DNA of 64,000 nt from Phytohabitans aurantiacus (GTDB lineage: Bacteria > Actinomycetota > Actinomycetes > Mycobacteriales > Micromonosporaceae), in the NCBI RefSeq assembly GCF_027923225.1, contig NZ_BSDI01000007.1, positions 248,001 to 312,000 on the forward strand, given 5' to 3'. Of the stretch, positions 26,251-33,399 are shown one piece after another; the first letter of the stretch is position 1; every line of letters starts with the position of its first letter. A program made the translations under genes and the position numbers. A model generated the notes under the pieces. The model saw nothing but the letters and a program-made list of their open reading frames with translations, had not been told where the DNA came from and did not search any database.

Positions 26251-27655
26251 CGACGGTGAGGTGGTCGACGTTGGGCAGCCCGGTCGCGCTGGTCGGGCTC
26301 AGCCGGACCGTGTTGCTGCCGGCGTTGAGCGAGACGCTCAGGTTCTTGGTGACCCAGGTCGTCCACGCGCCGGTGCCTTCGAACGACACCGTGCCGACCG
26401 TCGATCCGTTGACGATCAGGTTCGCGGCCCGTGCGGCGGTCGTGCCGTTGGCGAACCGCACTCCCAACGTCCGGGAACCGGCTGCCGACGCGCTGACCGT
26501 GAACTGCGCGTACGCGCCGCTGGCGTTGTTGCCGTTGCAGAATCCGCTACCGGTGAAGCCGGTGTGGTTCGAGTCGATCGTGCCCTGGCACACCGCCGGC
26601 GCGGTCTCCGCCTCGTACCGCTGCCCGACCGGCGGTGGACTCGACGGTGGCGTGGTGGTCGGGTTGACGCCGGAGTACCAGGTGGCTTCGCGGCTGGTTT
26701 GGCGGATGCCGTTGGTGCCGTTGAAGAAGCGTTGGCCCCAGCTGGTGAGTTGGTTGGGGTTGAAGTTGGTGACCATGTCGAGGTAGGCGACGTCGCCGCT
26801 GTTGCCGCTCCAGGACCAGCCGATGTAGCCGATGCCGTTGGCCTGGGTGTGGTTGAAGATGGTTTCTTCGTCGGGGTTGCCGTCGGAGTGGTTGTGGCCG
26901 AATTCGCCGACGACGATGGGGAGGTTGGCGGAGCGGAAGCGGTTGAGGTAGTCGGTGACTTCGTTGGCGGTGTCGTAGACGCCGTACATGTGGACGGAGA
27001 AGACGGTGTTGCGTTGGGGGTCGCTGTTGAAGACCGCCTGCGCGTTGTTGCGCATGATGAATTGCCAGTCTTGGCCCCACATGGGTGCGTCGACCATGAG
27101 TTGGTGTTCGTAGCCGGCGTTGCGGAGCCGGTTGATGGCGTTGCTGGTGGCGGTGGGCCAGGTGGCGGAGACGCCGGCGTTGTTGCCCATCGGTTCGTTG
27201 CCGATGTTGATGATGATGAAGTTTTCGGTGCCGGCGAGTTGCGGGCGTTTGCCGATCCAGTAGGTGGCGGCTTGGTCGAGGGTGGCGGCGCCGGCTTGGT
27301 CGCCGTATCCGGTGGTGTCGTGGACTTCCAGGACGCAGATGAGTCGGTTGGTGCGGCAGAGGTTGACGATGGTGGGGATGTCGTTGCTGGGGCCCCAGCG
27401 TTGGCCGCTGCCGAGTACGACGCGGACGGTGTTGGCGCCCAGTGCCTTGATGTTGGCGAATGAGGATGTCTGGGTGGGGGCCCAGACGTGGTGGTGGCTG
27501 ACGCCGCGGATGACGAAGTTGTTGCCGTTGGCCTCGACGATCCGGCCGTTGCTGACGCGCAAGCCAACAGCCGCGTCAGCGGGTTTGACGAAGAACATGA
27601 CCGAGGCGAGCATGGCCAGCGCCGCGGCGCCCATGATCGCGATCTTTCGTTTCAT
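26246..27655 (-). CDS. Secreted GH5 beta-mannanase-like enzyme with CBM35
   Basis: A 469-residue exported endo-beta-1,4-mannanase-type enzyme (GH5 subfamily 8-like). A signal (1 to about 28, ending ADA) precedes a catalytic domain with GVSHHHVW, the acid/base in NIGNEPMG and the nucleophile in VVGEFGHN. A Pro/Thr linker leads to a CBM35 (YEAETA, NHTGFTGSGFCNG, VRFANGTT) that ends the protein; CBM35 modules often bind mannan or uronic-acid sugars. The ATG at 27655 follows GAGGTGAACC. Codon choice in the catalytic part is unlike its neighbours, being strongly C-ending with GAA over GAG. It resembles the GH5 at 29488-30855. Confidence 0.9.
   Translation of the reverse strand: MKRKIAIMGAAALAMLASVMFFVKPADAAVGLRVSNGRIVEANGNNFVIRGVSHHHVWAPTQTSSFANIKALGANTVRVVLGSGQRWGPSNDIPTIVNLCRTNRLICVLEVHDTTGYGDQAGAATLDQAATYWIGKRPQLAGTENFIIINIGNEPMGNNAGVSATWPTATSNAINRLRNAGYEHQLMVDAPMWGQDWQFIMRNNAQAVFNSDPQRNTVFSVHMYGVYDTANEVTDYLNRFRSANLPIVVGEFGHNHSDGNPDEETIFNHTQANGIGYIGWSWSGNSGDVAYLDMVTNFNPNQLTSWGQRFFNGTNGIRQTSREATWYSGVNPTTTPPSSPPPVGQRYEAETAPAVCQGTIDSNHTGFTGSGFCNGNNASGAYAQFTVSASAAGSRTLGVRFANGTTAARAANLIVNGSTVGTVSFEGTGAWTTWVTKNLSVSLNAGSNTVRLSPTSATGLPNVDHLTVG
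26249..26620 (-). repeat. CBM35-coding segment, near-identical to 27764-28140
   Basis: The CBM35 DNA at the end of the mannanase is nearly identical to that at the end of the second polyesterase, with runs of dozens of unchanged bases around TGTTGCTGCCGGCGTTGAGC. The catalytic domains attached are unrelated. Confidence 0.85.
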
Positions 27656-27693
27656 GGTTCACCTCAGGTAGGTGTGGGTGGAGTCCATGGCCG

Positions 27694-27747
27694 GGGGGCC
27701 GCACGCCGTCGTCTGCCGTGGAGTATGTGACGCGGCGTGCGGCCCCC
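27694..27747 (-). terminator. Terminator hairpin after the second polyesterase
   Basis: GGGGGCCGCACGCCG (27694-27708) pairs perfectly with CGGCGTGCGGCCCCC (27733-27747) around a 24-base loop. It lies 13 bp beyond the polyesterase stop and about 40 bp upstream of the mannanase start, so the two genes are probably separate transcripts. Confidence 0.7.
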
Positions 27748-27760
27748 TGCTTGTGGAGCG

Positions 27761-29137
27761 TCAGGCAGCGCTGACGTTGAGGTGGTCGATGTTGGGCAGC
27801 CCGTTCGCGCTGGTCGGGCTCAGCCGGACGGTGTTGCTGCCGGCGTTGAGCGAGACGCTCAGGTTCTTGGTGACCCAGGTCGTCCACGCGCCGGTGCCCT
27901 CGAACGACACCGTGGCCACCGTGGCGCCATTGACTATGAGATTCGCGGCTCGTGCGGTGGTCGTGCCGTTGGCGAACCGCACTCCCACGCTCGCGGTCCC
28001 GGCCGCAGCCGCGTTCACCGTGAACTCCGAGTACGAGCCGACCGCGTTGGCCGCGTTGCAGAATCCGCTACCGGTAAAGCCGGTGTGGTTGGTGTCGATG
28101 GTGCCCTGGCACACCGCTGGCGCGGTCTCCGCCTCGTACCGCTGCTCCGTCGGCGGCGTCGGCGACTGGCTGCCCGTGGGCGAGGTCGTCGGCACCGGAG
28201 ACGGCACCAGCGGGCACGAGCTCTGGTACGAGCGGATGCCGCTCCAGTTGCCCAGCGGGCACAGGAACTGGGTGTACCGGGTGTCGCTGTCCACGAAGAT
28301 CTTGAACCAGGGGATGACGTTGCGCATCATCGTCGTGTTGTTCGACGTCGGGAAGCCGTGGCCCGCGCCGCTCAGCTCCAGATACGCCTTCTCGACCCCG
28401 GACGGGATCTTGTTGTAGTTGCTCACCACGCTGGACGGGGTGACCGTGCCGTCGTTCTGCCCCGACAGGAGCATCGTCGGCACCCGCACGTTGGCCGTGT
28501 TCGCCGAGAAGATGGCGGGCGCCAACCCGATCGCGGCCTTCAGCGAGGGGCGCTGCTGCGCCGCGTACATCGCGCCGCCGCCACCCATCGAGTGGCCCAT
28601 CACCGCGGTCCGGCTCGCGTCGACCCGGTCCCGCACCGAACTGCGCTGCGTCAGATAGTCCAACGCGGCCAGCAGTTGCGTGCCGCGGGCGTTGTCCCAG
28701 TCGTTGCGGCTGTTGGTGTCGATGCCGATCACCACGAACCCGAACGAGGCCAGCCAGTGCCCCATCCACGCGCCCTCGGCCGCCCAGGTGGCGGTGTAGC
28801 CGGGCACGACCGCGATCGCGCCGAACCTGCCCTGGCTGGTGTCGGTCGGGTAGTAGATGACCCCACCGCCGAAGCCGTTACCGGATCCCACACTCGTCTG
28901 CGCGGTGGCGAACGTGCCGCGGTTGGCCGAGATGCTGGCCGGCGTCGGGTCCGGGCCGCGCTGGTACGGGTTGTCGGCCGCCAGCGCCGGACGGACCACG
29001 ACGGCGACCCCGGCCGCCGCGATGACCGCCGCGGCGGCGACCGCGATCCGTCTCCACATCGGACCCGAGCGCCGCGGCTTCAGCCGATCCGTCCGGGCGT
29101 CCCCCGGCGTCTGGGTGTCGATCTCTTTGTGTGGCAT
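27761..29137 (-). CDS. Secreted cutinase/PET-hydrolase-like polyesterase with CBM35
   Basis: A 458-residue exported alpha/beta hydrolase and paralogue of 7641-9005. The mature part starts NPYQRGPDPT and includes GFGGGVIYYPT, as in TfCut2-type cutinases. The nucleophile is Ser183 in GHSMGGGG, the acid Asp is in SGQNDGTV and the base His is in GAGHGFP. The ending DTRYTQFLCP plus CPL gives the conserved disulfide. The signal includes a long hydrophilic N-region before PMWRRIAVAAAA. A Ser/Pro/Thr linker leads to a CBM35 instead of the trefoil. AGGAGG precedes the ATG at 29137. The TGTCA-repeat site at 29320 is its candidate control element. Confidence 0.88.
   Translation of the reverse strand: MPHKEIDTQTPGDARTDRLKPRRSGPMWRRIAVAAAAVIAAAGVAVVVRPALAADNPYQRGPDPTPASISANRGTFATAQTSVGSGNGFGGGVIYYPTDTSQGRFGAIAVVPGYTATWAAEGAWMGHWLASFGFVVIGIDTNSRNDWDNARGTQLLAALDYLTQRSSVRDRVDASRTAVMGHSMGGGGAMYAAQQRPSLKAAIGLAPAIFSANTANVRVPTMLLSGQNDGTVTPSSVVSNYNKIPSGVEKAYLELSGAGHGFPTSNNTTMMRNVIPWFKIFVDSDTRYTQFLCPLGNWSGIRSYQSSCPLVPSPVPTTSPTGSQSPTPPTEQRYEAETAPAVCQGTIDTNHTGFTGSGFCNAANAVGSYSEFTVNAAAAGTASVGVRFANGTTTARAANLIVNGATVATVSFEGTGAWTTWVTKNLSVSLNAGSNTVRLSPTSANGLPNIDHLNVSAA
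27764..28140 (-). repeat. CBM35-coding segment, near-identical to 26249-26620
   Basis: Partner copy in the second polyesterase. It differs by scattered substitutions, mainly near the ANAVGSYSEFTV segment. Confidence 0.85.
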
Positions 29138-29319
29138 TGCGATGTGCCTCCTTGCCGGACACGGCAGATGGACGTGGGAATCTGGGTGCTCCCGCCCAGC
29201 GGCCGGCCACCTGGCCACTCGGCTGACGAGCCGTTGTGGCCACGGCCTGCTGGACGTGGGTCGGGATGTCGCGGCGCCGTTCGCGCTGCGTGCCTCTTGG
29301 CTCCCGCCGAACCAAGACG

Positions 29320-29357
29320 TGTCAGATAGTTTGACCTGGAGATGCGAAAGTGTCAAA
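29320..29357 (-). promoter_or_regulatory. Candidate operator/promoter of the second polyesterase, TGTCA repeats (site 3 of 3)
   Basis: The plus strand reads TGTCAGATAGTTTGACC, with TGTCAAA exactly 31 bp after the first TGTCA. It shares TGTCAGNTAGTTTGA and GAAAGTGTCAA with the GH3 site at 5291. Read toward the polyesterase, TTGACA and AAACTA are 18 bp apart. It lies about 185 bp before the start codon. Confidence 0.5.
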
Positions 29358-29404
29358 CGATTCATCTCGATGTACCGCCGTGGGTAAGCCCTCAACGAGC
29401 CCAC

Positions 29405-29454
29405 GATCAGGGCGTCCCTCAAGCCGCTAGAACGACTTGAGGGACGCCCTGATC
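29405..29454. terminator. 19-bp perfect inverted repeat
   Basis: GATCAGGGCGTCCCTCAAG (29405-29423) and its exact complement (29436-29454) flank a 12-base loop. It lies 33 bp after the stop of the CBM2 mannanase. It has no T-run. It is probably a terminator, and its perfect symmetry is unusual. Confidence 0.6.
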
Positions 29455-29487
29455 ACTATCGCCCTCACGCACGCAGATTGACGCTGT

Positions 29488-30855
29488 TCAGTTGGCAGTA
29501 CAGGACAGTGTCGGCGCGCTGTTGGTGCCGTTCCACGCTCCGATGAAGCCGAACGTCGTGCTGGCGCCGGCCGCCAGGTTGCCGTTGTACCCGACGTTGC
29601 GGGCGGTCACGGTCGAGCCGGAGGAGGAGACGGTGGCGCTCCACGCCTGGGTGACCCGCTGGCCGTTGGCGAACGTCCACGTGACCGTCCAGCCGCTGAC
29701 CGCCGAGTTGCCGGCGGTGACGCGCACCTCGCCCTGGAAGCCGCCCGGCCACTGGTTCACGATGGTGTACGTCGCCGCGCACCCCCGGGTGCCGGCCGTG
29801 GGGCTGGCCGTCGGGCTCGCCGACGCCGACGGGCTGACCGACGGGCTCGCCGACGCCGATGCCGTCGGGGTCGGGTTGACTCCACTGTAGATGGTGGCTT
29901 CCCTGGCGGTGGCCTTGAGCCCGTTGGCGCCGTTGACGATCCGCTGACCCCACGTGGTCAACTGGTTGGGGTTGAAGTTCGTGGTCATGTCCAGGATCGG
30001 GTCGCTGTTGCCGCTCCACGACCAGCCGAGCCAGCCCATGCCGCGGGCCTGCGCCTCGGACAGGATCGTGTCGTGGTCCACCTCGTTGGAGTTGAACCGC
30101 CAACCGAACTCGCCCACCACCAACGGAAGGTTCATGGTGCGGAACGCGTCGAAGTACGACCTGATCGTCGCGGCCTGGTTGTACACCGAGTACATGTGAA
30201 TGGAGAACACGAGGTTGCGCTGGCTGTCGGCGTTCCAGACGGTCTGCGCGTTGTCCCGCATCGTGTTCGTCCAGTCCTGGCCCCAGTTCGGCGCGTCCAC
30301 CATGATCAGGTGCTCGAAGCCGTTGGTGCGCAACTTCCGCACCGCGTTCGCGGTCGCGGTGGTCCACTGACCGGGGTTGGTGTTGCCGATCGGCTCGTTG
30401 CCGATGTTGATGATGACGTAGTTCTCCTGGCCGACCAGGTTGTCCTTCTGGCCGATCCAGTAGTTGACGGCCTCGTCGAGGCTGGCGGCCGCGCCCTCCT
30501 CACCGTAGCCGGTGGTGTCGTGCACCTCCAGGACGCAGATCAGCTTGTTCTGCTTGCAGTAGTTGATCACCTGCGGCACGTCGGTGGACGGACCCCACCG
30601 CTTGCCACTGCCCAACACCACCCGCACCGTGTTGGCCCCCGCGGCCTTGATGTGACCGAACGACGCCGTCTGTGTCGGTGACCAGACGTGATGGTGGTTG
30701 ACCCCGCGCATGATGAACGTCTGGCCGTTGGCCTCGACGACATCGCGCCCGCTGACGTGCAGGCCGACCGCGGCGTCGGCCGGGCGGACAAAGGTCATGA
30801 TCGAGGCTCCGACCGCTAGGGCGGTGATGCCGCTGAGGATGAGTCTTTTCTTCAT
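29488..30855 (-). CDS. Secreted GH5 beta-mannanase-like enzyme with CBM2
   Basis: A 455-residue exported GH5 enzyme and paralogue of 26246-27655. Its signal is MKKRLILSGITALAVGASIM and following residues to ADA. The catalytic domain has GVNHHHVW, NIGNEPIG (acid/base) and VVGEFGW (nucleophile). A long Ser/Pro/Ala linker with TASASASPSVSPSAS repeats leads to a family 2 CBM (GCAATYTIVNQWPGGF, exposed Trp residues) that binds cellulose or similar surfaces. The ATG at 30855 has GAGG upstream; the frame is open further, but no other start has a site. The operator at 30954-30968 suggests LacI control. Confidence 0.9.
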   Translation of the reverse strand: MKKRLILSGITALAVGASIMTFVRPADAAVGLHVSGRDVVEANGQTFIMRGVNHHHVWSPTQTASFGHIKAAGANTVRVVLGSGKRWGPSTDVPQVINYCKQNKLICVLEVHDTTGYGEEGAAASLDEAVNYWIGQKDNLVGQENYVIINIGNEPIGNTNPGQWTTATANAVRKLRTNGFEHLIMVDAPNWGQDWTNTMRDNAQTVWNADSQRNLVFSIHMYSVYNQAATIRSYFDAFRTMNLPLVVGEFGWRFNSNEVDHDTILSEAQARGMGWLGWSWSGNSDPILDMTTNFNPNQLTTWGQRIVNGANGLKATAREATIYSGVNPTPTASASASPSVSPSASASPTASPTAGTRGCAATYTIVNQWPGGFQGEVRVTAGNSAVSGWTVTWTFANGQRVTQAWSATVSSSGSTVTARNVGYNGNLAAGASTTFGFIGAWNGTNSAPTLSCTAN

Positions 30856-30953
30856 GGCCAACCTCATGAGTAAGCCCCGGAATTGAGGCGACGATGGCGC
30901 GTCGACTCCCACGGGCGGTGCCCAACGCTCGTGGAATGACGCGGCCGTTGCGG

Positions 30954-30968
30954 TTGTAACGTTTGCAA
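30954..30968 (-). promoter_or_regulatory. Second-type LacI operator before the CBM2 mannanase
   Basis: The minus strand reads TTGCAAACGTTACAA, matching the core of the sites at 22131 and 32177. It lies about 100 bp upstream of the mannanase start and between that gene and the LacI gene. Confidence 0.55.
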
Positions 30969-31030
30969 TTCCGGCTCGTGAGGAGAGTACGCCGCACCGG
31001 CCATCGACGCAATCGCTCGTGATCAGGTGG

Positions 31031-32080
31031 TCAGCGGCCGCGGCGCGGCGGCGGCGCGGTGGACGCGCGGACCTTCAGTGCCGGCCGGAAGTGCGTCTCG
31101 CGGTGCGTGTGGTCGGGATTCGCCTCGTCCAGCAGCAGCTCGGCGGCGGCACGGCCGAGCTGGTGCTTCGGCTGGTGCACGGTGGTCAGGGCGGGTGAGA
31201 GCCGGGCGGCGAAGTGCAGGTCGTCGTAGCCGACCACGGAGATCTCGTCGGGGACGCGCACGCCCGCCGCGTCCAGTCCCTCCAGCACGCCCAGCGCCGC
31301 GGTGTCGTTGAGGCAGATGATCGCGGTCGGCGCGGGCCTGGTGGCCAGGATCTGCGCGACCGCCCGCGCGGCGGCGGACACCGACGACCGGTGGTGGTCC
31401 GACATGCGCACGTCGACGAGCGCGCGGGCAGGGTCGAGGCCGGCGGCCGTCAGGGCCAGCCGCACGCCCTCGCGCCGGCGGGCGACCGGACCGGGGTCGA
31501 TCGCGCCCGCGAGGAAGGCGATGCGGCGGTGGCCGAGCGAGACGAGGTGTTCGGCCGCGAGCTCACCGCCGGCGACGTCGTCGACGGCCACCGCGCACAG
31601 GTCCAGTTGCCGGCGCGGGTGGTCGATCAGGATCACCGGCGTGCCGCGCTGGCTGACCTGCAGCAGCAGCGTCGGGTCGGGATCGATCGGGGAGATGATG
31701 ATGCCGCGCACCGCCTGCTCCTGGAGCAGGCCGAGCAACTGCTTCTCCTTGGCCGGCTGGAGGTCGGTGCTACAGGCCAGCACCATGCAGCCGGCCTCGC
31801 TGAGGGCGTCCTCGATGCCCCGGTTGAGCTCGGCGTAGAAGGGGTTGGCCAGGTCCAGCGTGATGCTGCCGACGATCGGGCTGGGCACCCCGCGCAGCTG
31901 GCGGGCCGGCCCGTGGGGCACGTATCCGACCGCGGCCATCGCCTGCTCCACGCGGTGACGCGTCTGCGGGGCCACGATCGAGGGCCGGCTCAGCACGTTG
32001 GCGACCGTGGATACCGATACCCCCGCCGCCTGGGCCACCTCTCGCATGCCGCTGCGACCCAAACCCGCCCTATCGGCCAC
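31031..32080 (-). CDS. LacI-family transcriptional regulator (second)
   Basis: A 349-residue repressor starting at GTG 32080 with GGGAGG upstream. The helix-turn-helix is MREVAQAAGVSVSTVANVL, and the effector domain runs from SPIVGSITLDLANPFYAEL to VVGYDDLHFA. It lies between the CBM2 mannanase and the CE3-importer operon, both of which carry the TTACAAACGTTACAA-type site. The one at 32177 is also placed to act on its own divergent promoter. Confidence 0.9.
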   Translation of the reverse strand: MADRAGLGRSGMREVAQAAGVSVSTVANVLSRPSIVAPQTRHRVEQAMAAVGYVPHGPARQLRGVPSPIVGSITLDLANPFYAELNRGIEDALSEAGCMVLACSTDLQPAKEKQLLGLLQEQAVRGIIISPIDPDPTLLLQVSQRGTPVILIDHPRRQLDLCAVAVDDVAGGELAAEHLVSLGHRRIAFLAGAIDPGPVARRREGVRLALTAAGLDPARALVDVRMSDHHRSSVSAAARAVAQILATRPAPTAIICLNDTAALGVLEGLDAAGVRVPDEISVVGYDDLHFAARLSPALTTVHQPKHQLGRAAAELLLDEANPDHTHRETHFRPALKVRASTAPPPRRGR

Positions 32081-32176
32081 CCTCGACCTCCCGAAGTTTC
32101 GGGTTCACCGTACTGGCACCACAAAGACCCTGGTTGCGCCGGGGCCAGCCACGACGTACCGTGCAGCAGAGCCGGA

Positions 32177-32196
32177 TTACAAACGTTACAAGAGCG
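32177..32196 (+). promoter_or_regulatory. Second-type LacI operator before the CE3-importer operon
   Basis: TTACAAACGTTACAAGAGCG is a palindrome-like element centred on AACGTT. It lies 80 bp before the CE3 start and 97 bp before the divergent LacI start, so it could control both. Confidence 0.6.
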
Positions 32197-32276
32197 CGGT
32201 GCGCGCTCGCTAGACCGTGCCCTCGTCGCGGGCCTCCGACGCAGAAGGCCGGTCAATCACCCCTCAGGAGTCACCC

Positions 32277-33368
32277 ATGCGTCGTGGTTCCCCCTTCTAT
32301 GCCCTTCTCGCCGCGCTGCTGCTGGCGGCGGTCACCTTCGTCGCGGTCCGGCCCGCCGAAGCCGCCGAGCCGGTGCGGATCATGCCGCTCGGCGACTCCA
32401 TCACCGGCTCCCCCGGCTGCTGGCGCGCCCTGCTGTGGAACCAACTGCAGAACGCCGGCCACACCAACATCGACTTCGTCGGCACGCTGCCGCCGCAGGG
32501 CTGCGGCGTCGCCCACGACGGCGACAACGAGGGCCACGGCGGCTTCCTCGCCACCAACATCGCCAACCAGAACCAGCTACCCGGCTGGCTCAACGCGACC
32601 CACCCGGACATCGTGATCATGCACCTGGGCACCAACGACGTCTGGAGCAACATCGCCCCGGCGACCATCCTGGCCGCGTTCGGCAAGCTGGTCGACCAGA
32701 TGCGGGCCAGCAACCCGAGCATGAAGATCCTGGTCGCGAAGATCATCCCGCTGAACCCGAGCAGCTGCTCCGCCTGCGGCCAGCGCGCGGTCACCTTCAA
32801 CAACGCGATCCCCACCTGGGCGGCCTCGAAGTCGACAGCGGCCTCGCCCGTCACCGTGGTCGACCAGTGGACCGGCTTCAACACCGCCACCGACACCGGC
32901 GACGGCGTGCACCCGAACAACTCCGGCAACCAGAAGATCGCCGCCAAGTGGTTCCCGCCGCTGGCTCAGGCGTTGAGCGGGGTCACACCGACCACCCCGC
33001 CGGCCACCACCCCGCCCGTCACCACGCCACCGGCCACCACCCCGCCGGTCACCACGCCGCCCGCGCCGCGTGGGTGCACCGCGGCGTACAGCGTCGTGAG
33101 CCAGTGGCAGGGCGGCTTCCAAGGCGAGGTCCGCGTCACCGCCGGCAGTTCAGCGATCGGGGGCTGGACGGTGACGTGGACGTTCGGCAACGGGCAGCGG
33201 GTGACCCAGGCGTGGAACGCCACCGTCTCCTCCTCGGGCTCGACCGTGACCGCCCGCAACGTCGGCTACAACGGCAGCCTCGCGGCCGGCGCCAGCGCGA
33301 CCTTCGGCTTCATCGGGTCCTGGACCGGCACGAATACGGCCCCCTCGGTGTCCTGCATCGCGGGCTGA
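32277..33368 (+). CDS. Secreted SGNH acetyl esterase (CE3-like) with CBM2
   Basis: A 363-residue exported esterase of the carbohydrate-esterase-3 type, which removes acetyl groups from xylan or mannan. A signal covers about residues 1-28 (ending EAAE). Catalytic blocks are MPLGDSITGS, HLGTNDVW and GDGVHPNNSGN with the Asp-x-x-His pair. A TTPPATTPPV linker leads to a CBM2 nearly identical to the one in the mannanase at 29488. CAGGAG precedes the ATG at 32277. It is the first gene of an operon with the importer that follows 31 bp later. Confidence 0.9.
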   Translation: MRRGSPFYALLAALLLAAVTFVAVRPAEAAEPVRIMPLGDSITGSPGCWRALLWNQLQNAGHTNIDFVGTLPPQGCGVAHDGDNEGHGGFLATNIANQNQLPGWLNATHPDIVIMHLGTNDVWSNIAPATILAAFGKLVDQMRASNPSMKILVAKIIPLNPSSCSACGQRAVTFNNAIPTWAASKSTAASPVTVVDQWTGFNTATDTGDGVHPNNSGNQKIAAKWFPPLAQALSGVTPTTPPATTPPVTTPPATTPPVTTPPAPRGCTAAYSVVSQWQGGFQGEVRVTAGSSAIGGWTVTWTFGNGQRVTQAWNATVSSSGSTVTARNVGYNGSLAAGASATFGFIGSWTGTNTAPSVSCIAG

Positions 33369-33399
33369 ACCATCACATGACAACGGAAGGGAGTGCGCC

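Larger units (their letters stand above)
29138..29487. other. 350-bp gap with operator and long perfect hairpin
   Basis: No gene is supported. The gap has a leader of about 180 bp for the polyesterase, the TGTCA-repeat site at 29320-29357, and the 19-bp perfect inverted repeat at 29405-29454 that closes the mannanase gene ending at 29488. Confidence 0.6.

Noticed and set aside
29800..29880. Repetitive GACGCCGA-rich tract
   Set aside because: It encodes the Ser/Ala/Pro linker of the CBM2 mannanase and is not an independent repeat element.
32990..33063. Short tandem DNA repeat in the CE3 gene
   Set aside because: It simply encodes the Thr/Pro linker (TTPPATTPPV units) between catalytic domain and CBM2, which is common in secreted enzymes.
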